In this document: piece by piece, positions 23,637-33,664 of the stretch
Layout of the letters: the number at the start of each line of letters is the position of its first letter
How positions within the stretch are numbered: position 1 is the stretch's first letter
Source: Paraburkholderia bryophila
GTDB lineage: Bacteria; Pseudomonadota; Gammaproteobacteria; Burkholderiales; Burkholderiaceae
NCBI RefSeq assembly: GCF_013409255.1
Contig: NZ_JACCAS010000001.1
Coordinates: forward strand, 4,402,001-4,466,000
Reading direction: 5' to 3'
DNA: 64,000 nucleotides
The notes under the pieces: model-generated
What the model saw: only the letters and a program-made list of their open reading frames with translations
Database searches by the model: none
Told to the model about the DNA's origin: nothing
Position numbers and translations under genes: made by a program

Positions 23637-25742
23637 TCAGATCGACACGCGGCCGAGCGGCCGCAACTCGACGTGCTCGCCGAGTTCCTGATACGAATAC
23701 ACCGCGAGCCAGCCGAGGCGCGCCTCGATCATGCGCCGCACGTAACGGCGAATATCCATCGACGTCACCAACGCCACGCCCTCGCGCGGCGTCGCGCCCA
23801 CGAACGACTGGATCTTGTCGATCAGCAACGTGGCTTCATCCGGCGGCAAGGCGAGGAAATTGCCGGTGGGCGTTTGCTTGATCGACTGGCGAATATGCTG
23901 CTCGACCGGCATGTCGAACAGCACCGCCGACAAGGTCCGCTCGCCGCTCGCCGCCCGATGCGCAAGAAAGCGCGAGAGATCGCCGCGCACGTACTCGGTC
24001 AGCATCAGCATGTCTTTTTCTTTCGGTCCCCAGGTGATCAGGCTTTCCATGATCGTGCGGACGTTGCGGATCGAAATCTGTTCTTCGAGCAGCCGGCGCA
24101 GCACGTCGGCGATCCGTTGCGGCGGCAGGACTTTCTGCACCTCGGCGACCAGACCCGGATAGTCGTTCGCGAGCTGGTCGAGCATCCATTGCACTTCCTG
24201 AATGCCGAGAAACAGCGGTGCATGCCGCCGCATCAGCGCGACGCAGGCATGCGCAATGGCCTGTTCCGCGCGCCATACCGGCGTCTTCGGCGGCACCGCG
24301 CGTTCTTCGAGCCAACGTGTCGGCGCGCCGCTCGGATCGATCGGCGGACCGGCTTCGGCTTGTGCGATGAGCGCGTCCAGCGCCGCGCTTTCCTCGGCCG
24401 TCAGCGTGACGGCGGCAGCCGAATGTGCGAGACGGCTCGCTTCGGGCAACATCACCTTGCCGGCGGGCAGTTCGATAGTCCGTTGCGGCACGTCGTGCAC
24501 GAGGATCTGACAGGTGGACGCCGGCAGCGCGGCATAAGTCCACATGGTGATGCCGGGAAACGGCAGGCCGAGTTCTTCCTGCAGCCGCGCGCGTTCGCTT
24601 TCGAACGACTTGTCGAGCGCCGGCATGGTGAGCCGGGCCACGAGGTCGGGGGCGATCCGCACACCGAGCGGGCAGGTGAACTGCGGCGCGCGCGCCAGAA
24701 TAACCGGCACGTCGATCTTCGAGCCCGAGCGTTGCATGGCGTGCAGCGATTCACGTTCGTGGCTGCTCTGCTGCGGCTTTTTCGCGTCCAGCCGCCACGC
24801 GGTGAACGCAAGCGAGCCGGCCAGCAGCAGGAACAGCGCGGCGGGGAAGCCCGGCACCGCCGCGAAACCGAGCAGCAGCACCGCCGCGAAATACAGCGCG
24901 CGCGAACTGGAGCCGAGCTGGCGGCCGATTTCATCGCCGAGCGAAGCGGGTTTCGCTTGCCGCTCGTCGGCGACGCGCGTGATCATCACGCCGGCCGCGA
25001 CCGAGAGCAACAGCGACGGAATCTGCGACACCATCGCGTCGCCGACCGACAGAATCGAAAAGCGGTTCGCCGCTTCGCCCGCGCTCATGTTGTGATACGC
25101 CACCCCCACCGCGATCCCCGCGACGATATTGATCATCGTGATGATCAGCCCAGCGATCGCGTCGCCCTTGACGAACTTCATCGCGCCGTCCATGCCGCCG
25201 TGCAACTGACTTTCCACGGCGAGCGTCGCGCGCTTGCGGCGGGCTTCCTCGGCGCTCAGCAGATTGGCGCGCAGGTCGGCGTCGATACTCATCTGCTTGC
25301 CGGGCAGCGCGTCGAGCGTGAAGCGCGCGCCGACTTCCGCGACCCGCTCCGAACCCTTCGCGATCACGATGAACTGCACCGTGGTGATAATCACGAACAC
25401 CACCAGGCCGACCACCAGATTGCCGCCCACCACCAGTTCGCCGAAACTCTCGATAATGTGACCCGCTTCGGCATGCAACAGAATCGACTTGGTCGACGCG
25501 ATGTTCAGCGACAGCCGGTAGAGCGTCGTGAACAGCAGCAGCGAAGGAAACGCCGACAGCGACACCACGTCGGGCACGTACAGCGTCACCATCAGCAAGG
25601 TCACGCTGATCGCGATGTTCACGCCGAGCAGAATGTCGATCAGCGTCGGCGGCAGCGGCAGGATCATCAGCGAGATGATCGCGACGATCAGGGCGACGAT
25701 GCCGATTTCGCCGCCGGCAGGAAGTTTCAGTGTCTTCAGCAT
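23637..25742 (-). CDS. sctV: SctV (HrcV) major export gate protein
   Basis: A 701-residue FlhA/LcrD-family protein from the ATG at 25740-25742 (MLKTLKLPAGGEIGIVALIV). Seven to eight TM helices fill residues 15-340, with the FHIPEP-type cytoplasmic loop AEVGARFTLDALPGKQMSID and GDAIAGLIITMINIVAG. The C-terminal cytosolic domain (about 360-701) forms the nonameric ring that receives chaperone-effector complexes (IRNVRTIMESLITWG is the conserved segment). It starts 11 bases after the sctU stop. The longer frame upstream of 25742 is a shadow of sctU. Confidence 0.97.
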   Translation of the reverse strand: MLKTLKLPAGGEIGIVALIVAIISLMILPLPPTLIDILLGVNIAISVTLLMVTLYVPDVVSLSAFPSLLLFTTLYRLSLNIASTKSILLHAEAGHIIESFGELVVGGNLVVGLVVFVIITTVQFIVIAKGSERVAEVGARFTLDALPGKQMSIDADLRANLLSAEEARRKRATLAVESQLHGGMDGAMKFVKGDAIAGLIITMINIVAGIAVGVAYHNMSAGEAANRFSILSVGDAMVSQIPSLLLSVAAGVMITRVADERQAKPASLGDEIGRQLGSSSRALYFAAVLLLGFAAVPGFPAALFLLLAGSLAFTAWRLDAKKPQQSSHERESLHAMQRSGSKIDVPVILARAPQFTCPLGVRIAPDLVARLTMPALDKSFESERARLQEELGLPFPGITMWTYAALPASTCQILVHDVPQRTIELPAGKVMLPEASRLAHSAAAVTLTAEESAALDALIAQAEAGPPIDPSGAPTRWLEERAVPPKTPVWRAEQAIAHACVALMRRHAPLFLGIQEVQWMLDQLANDYPGLVAEVQKVLPPQRIADVLRRLLEEQISIRNVRTIMESLITWGPKEKDMLMLTEYVRGDLSRFLAHRAASGERTLSAVLFDMPVEQHIRQSIKQTPTGNFLALPPDEATLLIDKIQSFVGATPREGVALVTSMDIRRYVRRMIEARLGWLAVYSYQELGEHVELRPLGRVSI

Positions 25743-25753
25743 GGTGGGTCTCG

Positions 25754-26887
25754 TCAGTGGAGGGCGGGCGGCGGGGCGGTGGCGTCGTGCGAAGAACCGG
25801 ACGACGCGGCGTCGGCGTCGTCGAACGCCGGCATGCCGGCCGAGCGCCGCGCGCCGATCGATTCGACCCAGCGCAGAATCGCCGCGACGGTCTCGAACAA
25901 TTCTTCGGGAATCGGCTCGTCGAGGCCGACCTTGTACAGCGCGCGCGCCACCGGCGGATTGCCGATAATCGGCACGCCCGCATCGCGCGCCGCACGGCGC
26001 AGTTCGGCCGCACTTTCGTCCATGCCCTTGGCGATCACGCGCGGCAGCGGATGTTCGTCGGGGGCGTAGCGCACAGCGACCGAGTAGTGCGTGGGATTGA
26101 CCACCATCATGTTGGCCATGCCCACTTTCGACTGCGGCGGCGAGTTCAGAATCTCGCGTGCGAGGCGCCGCCGTTCCCCCTTGATGCGCGGATCGCCCTC
26201 CTGATTCTTGTGCTCGCGTTTGACCTCGTCCTTGGACATCTTCATCTTCTTGAGGAACATGAAGCTCTGCAGCTTGACGTCCGCGGCGCCGACCAGCACG
26301 AACACTGCCGCGGCCACCATGAACAGCTTGATCAGCAACTCCCAGAACATCCGCACCAGTCCCGGCAGCGGCTGATAAAGCGAGCCGACGATCAGCGGAA
26401 ACAGCCATTTGATGGTCTGCCACATCACGCAGAACACGATCGCCGCCTTGACGATCATCTTCGCGCACTCGATCAGCGTGCGGACCGAGAAGATCTTCTT
26501 GAGGCCCGCCATCGGACTGACGGCTTTCGGGTCCGGCGTGATCGGCTTGGTGGAGATCTGCATGCCGACCTGGCCGATCGAACCGGCGATCGCGGCGAGC
26601 GCCGCGATACACACGCACGGCACGATCGCCGAGAGGGCGAGGCCGCCGAGCCTGTACAACTGGGTCTGCATATTGGTCAGCGAATGATCGCCGTCCACGA
26701 ACCCCGTGGCGATCAGCACCGTTTCGCGCAGCACGTCGCTGAAGTGGCTCGCGCCCGCCATCAGCAACAGCACGACCGCCGACATCGAGATCGAGTCGGT
26801 CAGATCGCTGCTGCGGGACACCTGTCCTTCCTTGCGCGCGTCTCGCAGCTTTTTCTGGGTTGGCTCTTCGGTTTTTTCGTCGCTCAT
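25754..26887 (-). CDS. sctU: SctU (HrcU) autocleaving switch protein
   Basis: A 377-residue FlhB-family protein (MSDEKTEEPTQKKLRDARKE, the conserved N-terminus) with four TM helices in residues 35-210. The self-cleaving motif NPTH is at 264-267 (VVNPTHYSVA). The C-terminus carries a ~30-residue low-complexity tail. It is the first gene of the leftward operon sctU-sctV-sctP-sctQ-sctR-sctS-hpaA, behind a perfect PIP promoter 160 bases upstream. Confidence 0.97.
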   Translation of the reverse strand: MSDEKTEEPTQKKLRDARKEGQVSRSSDLTDSISMSAVVLLLMAGASHFSDVLRETVLIATGFVDGDHSLTNMQTQLYRLGGLALSAIVPCVCIAALAAIAGSIGQVGMQISTKPITPDPKAVSPMAGLKKIFSVRTLIECAKMIVKAAIVFCVMWQTIKWLFPLIVGSLYQPLPGLVRMFWELLIKLFMVAAAVFVLVGAADVKLQSFMFLKKMKMSKDEVKREHKNQEGDPRIKGERRRLAREILNSPPQSKVGMANMMVVNPTHYSVAVRYAPDEHPLPRVIAKGMDESAAELRRAARDAGVPIIGNPPVARALYKVGLDEPIPEELFETVAAILRWVESIGARRSAGMPAFDDADAASSGSSHDATAPPPALH

Positions 26888-27010
26888 GTCGGCTCGGTCG
26901 CGATTGGAGAGGGCGCTGGGTAGACGCTGGGCGGACGCTGCGCGTGCCGGGGGGCGGGTTCACGCGTCGAGCGTGACGGACGCCGCGAGGGACGCTTGAG
27001 ACCCCGCCTG

Positions 27011-27072
27011 ACGATAGCGCTCGCGCCGGCCACGCGCGCCGGGCGAGGCGAAGCGGCCGCACGCAGCGCGAA
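27011..27072 (-). promoter_or_regulatory. PIP/hrpII box and -10 of the sctU operon
   Basis: On the minus strand TTCGC-N15-TTCGC (27048-27072), a 31-base spacer, TATCGT (27011-27016). It lies back to back with the rightward box starting at 27086, 13 bases apart, in the 330-base divergent control region 26888-27217. Confidence 0.92.
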
Positions 27073-27085
27073 GCACCCGCGCGGC

Positions 27086-27147
27086 TTCGCATCCGGTGCG
27101 GCGACTTCGCATCCGGGCGTTGTCCGCCGCGCGGCGGTTGATATGTT
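27086..27147 (+). promoter_or_regulatory. PIP/hrpII box and -10 of the hrpB1 operon
   Basis: TTCGC-N15-TTCGC (27086-27110), a 31-base spacer, TATGTT (27142-27147). The in-frame ATG inside the -10 element cannot be a start codon, which supports the hrpB1 start at 27218. Confidence 0.92.
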
Positions 27148-27217
27148 TGCGTCATCCTTCCCGACCTGCTGCAGCCCGCAAGGTCGATTTCAACGCTTCC
27201 GTCAGGAGCCCATCGCC

Positions 27218-27832
27218 ATGACCGTCAGCACGCCGGATTACCTGAACTGCAGCCCCGATGTCGTCGGCGGCCTGATCGAAACCGTCTCGACCGCCTTGCT
27301 TAGCCACTTCCCGAAAGTGTCGGCCGATCCGTACGACATCGAACTCGTGCTCGACGCGCTGCGCGTGCTGCGTCCGCGCGTCGCCGAAATCGATACGCTC
27401 GACGGCATCCTGCACATGGTGCGCGGCCACTGGGACGACGCCATTCACGTGCTGCGCCAGGTCGGCGAAAACGCGCCGCGCTTCGGCTACGCCAAGGCGC
27501 TGCTCGCCTTCTGTCTGTCCGCCAAGGGCGACCCCGACTGGAAGCAGTGCGCGGCCGAAGCCATGGCCGACAATCCGACCCGCGATACGCAGTCGCTGGT
27601 GCGCGCGCTCGAAGCCCGCGAGGATCTGCTCAACGCGATGAAGGTCAAGCGCGCGGGCGGCCAGTTCGTCACGCCGAAATCGTGCGAGACGCTGGCGGAG
27701 TTCGACGCCGAGACCGCTGAAGGCGCCGAAGCCACTGCCGCCGCCGGCACGGCGGAACCGGTCGCGCATGCTGCGGTGGCGGCCACGCCCGCGCCGCTCG
27801 ACTACGCGAACCAGTCCTTCCTGCGCGCCTGA
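27218..27832 (+). CDS. hrpB1: HrpB1-family T3SS protein
   Basis: A 204-residue protein from the ATG at 27218 (AGGAG at 27204-27208). The HrpB1/HrpK family core is clear: IDTLDGILHMVRGHWDDAI then VLRQVGENAPRFGYAKALLA and FCLSAKGDPDWKQCAAEAM (about residues 50-115), a TPR-like fold. An Ala/Glu-rich tail follows. HrpB1 of Xanthomonas is periplasmic and needed for pilus assembly, possibly interacting with the secretin and peptidoglycan. It is the first gene of the rightward operon. Confidence 0.92.
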   Translation: MTVSTPDYLNCSPDVVGGLIETVSTALLSHFPKVSADPYDIELVLDALRVLRPRVAEIDTLDGILHMVRGHWDDAIHVLRQVGENAPRFGYAKALLAFCLSAKGDPDWKQCAAEAMADNPTRDTQSLVRALEAREDLLNAMKVKRAGGQFVTPKSCETLAEFDAETAEGAEATAAAGTAEPVAHAAVAATPAPLDYANQSFLRA

Positions 27833-27846
27833 TTGCGGAGCCGCAT

Positions 27847-28245
27847 ATGACCGTCAATGCCACCACGACCGCCCTGCAGGCGTCGCTCGATCAGATGTCG
27901 CAAAGCGCGGCCGCCGGGCCCGCCGCGCAGACTTCGCCTGAACTGGCCGACAAGTTCCAGTCGCTGATGCAGAAGGGGCAAATGAGCGCGCCCGCCACGC
28001 CGCAGCAGGACGGCACCGCGGTCGCCTCGAAGCTGGTCGCGACCCAGGACGCCGAGCTGCAACACACCGTCAACGACGCGCTGCAACTGGCGCAGCAGGC
28101 GCCGAACATGACGATGAACGAGATGAGCGCCGGCACCATTCGCATGACGCTCGAACTCGCCAGCACGCAGCTCGATCTGGAAGCGAAGATGGGCGTGGTG
28201 GATTCGTCGAAGTCGGCGATCGAAACGTTGATGAAGAACCAGTAA
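27847..28245 (+). CDS. sctI: SctI (HrpB2) inner rod protein
   Basis: A 132-residue protein 14 bases after hrpB1. The N-terminal half is polar and disordered, a secretion signal type; the C-terminal half (MTLELASTQLDLEAKMGVVD, about 101-120) has the helical inner-rod/HrpB2 character, ending SSKSAIETLMKNQ. It is secreted early and forms the rod inside the SctJ/SctR base. Confidence 0.9.
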   Translation: MTVNATTTALQASLDQMSQSAAAGPAAQTSPELADKFQSLMQKGQMSAPATPQQDGTAVASKLVATQDAELQHTVNDALQLAQQAPNMTMNEMSAGTIRMTLELASTQLDLEAKMGVVDSSKSAIETLMKNQ

Positions 28246-28267
28246 CGCTGCCACGGACGCCGCCACC

Positions 28268-29098
28268 ATGTTCGACCGATTGCCCACTGCGCGAGCCAGC
28301 CGCCGCGCCGCGCCGTTGCTCTGCGTGCTCGCGCTGTGCATCGCGCTCAGCGGCTGCAAGAAGGAGTTGTACGGCAATCTGTCCGAGCAGGACGTCAACG
28401 AGATGGTGGTGGCGCTGCTCGAACGCGGCGTGGATGCGTCCAAGGACACCTCGGATGCCGGCAAGACGTGGTCGCTCGACGTCGACGATACGCAGATGGT
28501 GCGCGCCATGGAGGCGTTGCGCGCGCGCGGTTTGCCGCACAGCAAGTTCGACGACCTCGGCGCGCTGTTCAAGAAGGACGGCCTCGTTTCGACGCCGACC
28601 GAGGAGCGCGTGCGCTTCATCTACGGCACGTCGCAGGAGTTGTCGTCGACGCTGTCGAAGATTGACGGCGTACTCGTCGCACGCGTGCAGATCGTGCTGC
28701 CGAACAACGATCCGCTCGCGCAGACCATCAAGCCTTCGTCGGCGGCGGTGTTCATCAAGTACCGGCGCGATTCCGATATCGGCGCCCTGGTGCCGCAGAT
28801 CAAGACGCTGGTGATGCATAGCGTCGAGGGCCTCACCTACGATCAGGTCAGCGTCACCGCCGTCGCGGCCGACCCGGTCGAATACTCGCAACAGCCGCAG
28901 AGCGGCGGTATGCCGGCTTGGCTGCTGGGCGTGCTGGCGGGTGTCGTGGTGCTGGCGGCCACCGCGCTGCTGGTGCTGGCGCGCCGTGGCGTGCTGGCCG
29001 GGCGGCCGCGCGCCGACGCGGCGGGCGGCGACGGCGCGGCGAGCGGCCGGCTGGGCGGATTGCTGGCGCGCCTGCGCCGCTTGCGACCCGCGAACTGA
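28268..29098 (+). CDS. sctJ: SctJ (HrcJ) inner-ring lipoprotein
   Basis: A 276-residue YscJ/PrgK-family protein. The signal peptide ends in lipobox LSGC with the lipidated Cys at residue 30, followed by KKELYGNLSEQDVNEMVVAL. Family motifs: DDTQMVRAMEALRARGLP, GTSQELSSTLSKIDGVLVAR, PSSAAVFIKYR, IKTLVMHSVEGLTYDQVSV. A C-terminal TM helix (about 215-240) anchors it in the inner membrane with a basic cytosolic tail. Confidence 0.97.
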   Translation: MFDRLPTARASRRAAPLLCVLALCIALSGCKKELYGNLSEQDVNEMVVALLERGVDASKDTSDAGKTWSLDVDDTQMVRAMEALRARGLPHSKFDDLGALFKKDGLVSTPTEERVRFIYGTSQELSSTLSKIDGVLVARVQIVLPNNDPLAQTIKPSSAAVFIKYRRDSDIGALVPQIKTLVMHSVEGLTYDQVSVTAVAADPVEYSQQPQSGGMPAWLLGVLAGVVVLAATALLVLARRGVLAGRPRADAAGGDGAASGRLGGLLARLRRLRPAN

Positions 29099-29116
29099 AC
29101 GGGCGACGCGGCAACG

Positions 29117-29938
29117 ATGAACGCGCCGACCGATCTGCCTTTCCAACGCGTGGCCGCGGCGCTCGATGCGTATCGCCGCAACCTTGCCACTGTGGCCCGC
29201 TGGGCCGATCCCTCGTGGAGCGCCGCGTTGCTCGGCGCCGACGCCGCGCAACTGGAGGCCTGGCGCGGCGCGCTCGAACGCGCTGGTGCGGCGGCCGTCG
29301 AAACCTGTTCGCAGGCGCTCGCCGATGCCGCGGGCGTTAAACCCCCTTCATTCGCCGCTCTGACGCAAAGCGCGCTCAAGGCGTCGGCCTCCGGCGCGGC
29401 TCAACCGAACGCCGTGCTGCTCGACGCGTTGCCGGTGCGGCACGCGCTGCAGGTGCTGTGCATGCGCGCGTTGTCGTTCCGGCGCGCGGAAGCACGCCGT
29501 CTGATCGACAAACGCACGCGCTCGCTGCTCGCCGAGTGGACCGGGGTCGGCGTCGACCGTCTCACGCAGGACGCGCATCTGGCCGACGCGCCCGATATCG
29601 CGCGTCTCGCCACGCGCGCGGCGATGCCGCCGCTGACCGCGCTTGATGCGAACGCGCTCGCTGTCGAAGGTTGCGCGTTGCTGTTGCGCGATCTGGGCAG
29701 CGCAAGTGCAGCGCAGGGCATGCATGACGCGCAGGGAATGTACGCGGCGAACGCGGGACACGCGGCCGGCGAAGCCAACCGGCTGCCGTTCCCGTTACTG
29801 CGGCTCGCGTTGCCGCGCGTGCTGCCCGCGCCGGCCTGGCTCGCCGCCGTCCCCACAGCGCTCGATGCGCCCGGCTCGGCGCGCCTCTTCGCGCGGCTGT
29901 CCGATCTGCTACCGGAGTTTGCATGGCTATTTGGTTGA
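29117..29938 (+). CDS. sctK: SctK (HrpB4) sorting-platform protein
   Basis: A 273-residue, Ala/Leu-rich, helical cytosolic protein between sctJ and sctL, the place of HrpB4. It has few sharp motifs (LQVLCMRALSFRRAEARRLI is the best conserved stretch). SctK links SctD to SctQ in the sorting platform. Its 3' end overlaps the sctL start by 16 bases. Confidence 0.85.
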   Translation: MNAPTDLPFQRVAAALDAYRRNLATVARWADPSWSAALLGADAAQLEAWRGALERAGAAAVETCSQALADAAGVKPPSFAALTQSALKASASGAAQPNAVLLDALPVRHALQVLCMRALSFRRAEARRLIDKRTRSLLAEWTGVGVDRLTQDAHLADAPDIARLATRAAMPPLTALDANALAVEGCALLLRDLGSASAAQGMHDAQGMYAANAGHAAGEANRLPFPLLRLALPRVLPAPAWLAAVPTALDAPGSARLFARLSDLLPEFAWLFG

Positions 29939-30726
29939 AGCACGCTCGCTCCGCTTTTGGTGAGAACGATGCACAGGGATGGGTCGCGCGCGTCGGCGTG
30001 TCGACGGATGTGATTCCGCGCGCGACCTTCGGTGAACTGGTCTCGATCGACGAAGCCTACGCCGCGCTCGCCGTTGAACGCGAGGCCTTGCTGGCCGACG
30101 CGCGCGACGAAGCCGCACGCGTCGTTGACGCCGGGCATGCGCAGGCCGCCGAGATCGCCGCGCAGGCGCAGCGCGATTACGACACCGCTAGCGAGCAGGG
30201 CTACCGCGACGGCTGCGATCGTGCGCTGGCCGACTGGATGCAGCGTCTCGCTGACGTGGCCGACGCGCAGAGCCAGTTGCAGATCCGCATGCGCGAGCGG
30301 CTGGCGCAGATCGTCGCGTCGGCGGTCGAGCAGATCGTGCGGGTGGAGCGTCACGAAGCGTTGTTCGAGCGGGCGCTCGCCACGGTCGATCGCATCGTGG
30401 AAGGCGCGACCTATCTGCGCGTGGCCGTGCACCCCGACGACTACACCGAAGCCAAAGCCACCTTCGACCGGCTCGCCTCGCGCTGGCGTGATCTCGGCCA
30501 GCCGATTCCGCTGTCGGTGATCGCGGATAAACGGCTCGATCCCGGCAGTTGCGTCTGCGAGTCCGACTTCGGCACCGTCGACGCGAGTCTCGACACGCAA
30601 TTGCGCGCCATGCGCAGCGCGGTATCGCGTGCGTTGAAGCGTTCGGTGGAAGTGGCCGACGCGCAAGGCGAAACACCATCGCCTGACAGCGCGGCCGACG
30701 CGCGCACCGACGAGGACGCCGCATGA
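29923..30726 (+). CDS. sctL: SctL (HrpB5/HrpE) ATPase stator
   Basis: A 267-residue FliH/YscL-family protein: helical coiled coil (about 45-105; [20 protein letters not shown] and [19 protein letters not shown]), then the C-terminal globular domain with [18 protein letters not shown] and [20 protein letters not shown], matching the family's G-x-C-x-x-E-x-x-x-G-x-x-D-A-S motif. It binds and restrains the SctN ATPase. It overlaps sctN by four bases (ATGA). Confidence 0.94.
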   Translation: MAIWLKHARSAFGENDAQGWVARVGVSTDVIPRATFGELVSIDEAYAALAVEREALLADARDEAARVVDAGHAQAAEIAAQAQRDYDTASEQGYRDGCDRALADWMQRLADVADAQSQLQIRMRERLAQIVASAVEQIVRVERHEALFERALATVDRIVEGATYLRVAVHPDDYTEAKATFDRLASRWRDLGQPIPLSVIADKRLDPGSCVCESDFGTVDASLDTQLRAMRSAVSRALKRSVEVADAQGETPSPDSAADARTDEDAA

Positions 30727-32075
30727 GCACGCCGTGGCTGACGGGCACGGTCGATTTCGACCGGCTCACCGACGAGATCGAACGCGAGATTCTGGCCGAG
30801 CCGGGTGTCACGCGGACCGGTAAAGTGCTCGAAGTGATCGGCACGCTGATCAAGGTCGCCGGACTCGATCTGTCGCTCGGCGAGTTGTGCGAGTTGCGCG
30901 CGGCGAACGGGACCTTACTGCAGCTTGCCGAGGTGATCGGCTTTACCCGCGACGTCGCGTTGTTGTCGCCGTTCTCGCGGCTGGAAAACATCTCGCGTTC
31001 GACCCAGGTGATCGGCCTCGGCCGTCCGCTCTCCGTCAAAGTGGGCGACATGCTGCTCGGCCGCGTGATCGACAGCCTCGGCGAACCGGTCGACGGCGGC
31101 CCGCCGATTGAGTCCGACACGCTGCGGCCGATCTTCGCAGCGCCGCCTGCGCCGATGAGCCGCCGCATGATCGACGCACCGTTGCCGACCGGCGTGCGCG
31201 TGGTCGACGCCATGATGACGCTGGCCGAGGGACAGCGGATGGGGATTTTCGCGCCGGCCGGCGTCGGCAAGAGCACCTTGCTCGGCATGTTCGCGCGCGG
31301 CGCTTCGTGCGATGTCAACGTGATCGCGCTGATCGGCGAACGCGGCCGCGAAGTGCGTGAATTCGTCGAGTTGATTCTTGGACCCGAGGGCATGGCGCGT
31401 TCGGTGGTGGTGTGCGCCACTTCCGATCGCTCGTCGATGGAGCGCGCGAAAGCGGCCTATGTCGCGACCGCGATTGCCGAATACTTTCGCGACCGCGGCC
31501 AGCGCGTGCTGCTGATGATGGACTCGCTGACGCGCTTCGCTCGCGCCGGCCGCGAGATCGGCCTCGCCGCCGGCGAACCGCCTGCGCGGCGCGGCTTTCC
31601 GCCGTCGATTTTCGCCGAATTGCCGCGCCTGCTGGAACGCGCGGGGATGGGCGAGACCGGTTCGATCACGGCGCTCTACACCGTGCTCGCCGAAGACGAC
31701 AGCGGCAGCGATCCGATCGCCGAAGAAGTGCGCGGGATTCTCGACGGCCACATGATCCTGTCGCGCGAGATCGCGGCGAAGAACCAGTATCCGGCCATCG
31801 ACGTGCTGGGCAGTTTGTCGCGTGTGATGCCTCAGGTCGTGCCGGACGATTATGTGCAGGCGGCCGCGCGGATTCGCGAATTGATGGCGAAGCATCGCGA
31901 AGTCGAGATGCTGTTGCAGATCGGCGAATACCAGCCGGGCATGAACGCGCTGGCCGACGAGGCGATCGCCAAGGCTGACGCGATCAAGGCGTTCCTGTCG
32001 CAGCGTACCGGCGATTACGCGGCGCCGCAGGACACCGAGGCGCAGCTCTACGACCTGAGCGGGCTCGGTGCATGA
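30723..32075 (+). CDS. sctN: SctN (HrcN) T3SS ATPase
   Basis: A 450-residue FliI/YscN-family ATPase. Walker A is APAGVGKST (177-185), Walker [21 protein letters not shown]; the catalytic segment [12 protein letters not shown] and C-terminal region [19 protein letters not shown] are conserved. It forms the hexamer that strips chaperones and unfolds cargo. It is tightly packed between sctL and sctO with four-base overlaps on both sides. Confidence 0.98.
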   Translation: MSTPWLTGTVDFDRLTDEIEREILAEPGVTRTGKVLEVIGTLIKVAGLDLSLGELCELRAANGTLLQLAEVIGFTRDVALLSPFSRLENISRSTQVIGLGRPLSVKVGDMLLGRVIDSLGEPVDGGPPIESDTLRPIFAAPPAPMSRRMIDAPLPTGVRVVDAMMTLAEGQRMGIFAPAGVGKSTLLGMFARGASCDVNVIALIGERGREVREFVELILGPEGMARSVVVCATSDRSSMERAKAAYVATAIAEYFRDRGQRVLLMMDSLTRFARAGREIGLAAGEPPARRGFPPSIFAELPRLLERAGMGETGSITALYTVLAEDDSGSDPIAEEVRGILDGHMILSREIAAKNQYPAIDVLGSLSRVMPQVVPDDYVQAAARIRELMAKHREVEMLLQIGEYQPGMNALADEAIAKADAIKAFLSQRTGDYAAPQDTEAQLYDLSGLGA

Positions 32076-32596
32076 GCGCGTCGAAAGGCATGCAACAGCG
32101 GCGCATCGTCGCGCTGGAACGATCGTGCACGCGGCGTCGCCGTCTCGGCGAGACTTTGCGTGCCGCGCTCGCGGCGCAGCGCAATGCCCACGCGCCGCTC
32201 GAAGCCGCGCGCGACGCGAAGCAGGCGCAGTTCGCGCACGAAACCGGCGTGCTGCGTTTTTACGAGCATCGCATGGACGGCATGATGACGGGCACCGAGC
32301 CGTTCTCGCTCGACGACTTCAACAATTGCCGCTTGTATATCGGCGTGGTGAACGACCGGTTGCGTCTTCTCGAAGCGGAACTCGCGCAAGCGGAAGCCGC
32401 CGTGCAGGCGAATCTTGCGGCGATTGCGCAGACGCAACGCGAGATCGCGTTGAATCAAGGTCGCATCGATCTGTGCGGCGAGCGGATTCACGACATTCGC
32501 CGCGCGCAGGACAACGCCGAGAGCGACGCGAGCGACGAAGAGGCCGAAGAAACCGCGCTCGCACGACGCTTCCACGCACGCGGGGCGCACGCATGA
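32072..32596 (+). CDS. sctO: SctO (HrpB7) ATPase central stalk
   Basis: A 174-residue helical coiled-coil protein rich in Glu, Arg and Ala ([40 protein letters not shown]). Length and position between sctN and sctT match HrpB7/YscO, which links the ATPase to SctV. ATGA overlaps on both ends. Confidence 0.87.
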   Translation: MSASKGMQQRRIVALERSCTRRRRLGETLRAALAAQRNAHAPLEAARDAKQAQFAHETGVLRFYEHRMDGMMTGTEPFSLDDFNNCRLYIGVVNDRLRLLEAELAQAEAAVQANLAAIAQTQREIALNQGRIDLCGERIHDIRRAQDNAESDASDEEAEETALARRFHARGAHA

Positions 32597-33465
32597 ACGA
32601 CATCGCTTCCGCGCTGCCGCAACTCGGCGCGCTGCTGGTCGGCTACATCACGTTGATCGGCGTGTGCTCGTTGCGTCTGTTTATCGTGATGTTCATCTTT
32701 CCGCCGACCGCCGACGGTCTGCTGCAAGGCGTGGTGCGCAATGCGGTCGTGCTGCTGTTCAGTTCCTATGTGGCCTATGGTCAGCCCGTCGCGTTCATGC
32801 AATCGCTGCACGGCGTGATGCTGCTCGAAGTCGGTTTGCGCGAGGCGCTGATTGGGCTCGTGATCGGCTTCGCGGCGTCGATCGTGTTCTGGGTCGCAGA
32901 AGGCGCGGGCACCTATATCGACGATCTGACGGGCTACAACAACGTGCAGATCACCAACCCCACGCGCCAGGAGCAATCCACGCCGACCGCCACGCTGCTC
33001 GGGCAGATTGCCTCGGTGGCGTTCTGGGCGCTTGGCGGCATGACCTTTCTGCTCGGCACGCTGTACGAGTCGTATCACTGGTGGCCGATTGTCTCGGCGG
33101 CGCCGAACGTGTCGAACATTCTCGAATCGTTCGTGCTCGCGCAGACCGATTCGCTGATGCAAACCGTCGCCAAGCTCGCGGCGCCGATGATGTTCATTCT
33201 GCTGCTGATCGACTTCGCGTTCGGCTTTGCCGCGAAGTCCGCCTCGAAGCTCGATCTGATGACGCTCAGTCAGCCGGTCAAGGGCGCGGTCACGGTGCTG
33301 ATGCTGGCGCTGTTCGTCGGTGTCTTCGTCGATCAGGTGCGCGATCAGGTCACGTTGCGCGGTCTCGCCGCGGAGTTTCGCGTGCTGTCTGATTCGACGA
33401 AGACGCCGGATGCATCGCAAACACCGCGCACGCCGGATGCCGCCACGCCGACGAACCACCCTTGA
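32593..33465 (+). CDS. sctT: SctT (HrcT) export gate protein
   Basis: A 290-residue FliR-family membrane protein with about six TM helices. Conserved segments: LRLFIVMFIFPPTADGLLQG, EVGLREALIGLVIGFAASIV, TYIDDLTGYNNVQITNPTRQ and APMMFILLLIDFAFGFAAKS. It tops the SctRST gate. The last 30 residues are a Thr/Pro-rich extension. It is the last gene of the hrpB1 operon; the 199-base gap to the next gene contains the start signals of hrpB and nothing else I recognise. Confidence 0.96.
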   Translation: MNDIASALPQLGALLVGYITLIGVCSLRLFIVMFIFPPTADGLLQGVVRNAVVLLFSSYVAYGQPVAFMQSLHGVMLLEVGLREALIGLVIGFAASIVFWVAEGAGTYIDDLTGYNNVQITNPTRQEQSTPTATLLGQIASVAFWALGGMTFLLGTLYESYHWWPIVSAAPNVSNILESFVLAQTDSLMQTVAKLAAPMMFILLLIDFAFGFAAKSASKLDLMTLSQPVKGAVTVLMLALFVGVFVDQVRDQVTLRGLAAEFRVLSDSTKTPDASQTPRTPDAATPTNHP

Positions 33466-33664
33466 GCTTGCGTTGAGAATGTTGCATGACGTACCGCATA
33501 AATCGCTGCGTCGCAGCGAGATCGCGGCAAAACTCAAACCTTCTCAAACACGCCGCGAATGTCAGATTAATTGAAATTTCGCTCGAGCCGCCTGGCTACA
33601 TTGACTCCACCGACGCAACGCGCTTGCCGCCTGCGACGCGTTCCCGCACTCAGAGGAGTCGTCC

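Noticed and set aside
26996..27217. Upstream extension of hrpB1
   Set aside because: The extension runs through both PIP boxes and the -10 element; the ATG at 27218 has AGGAG.
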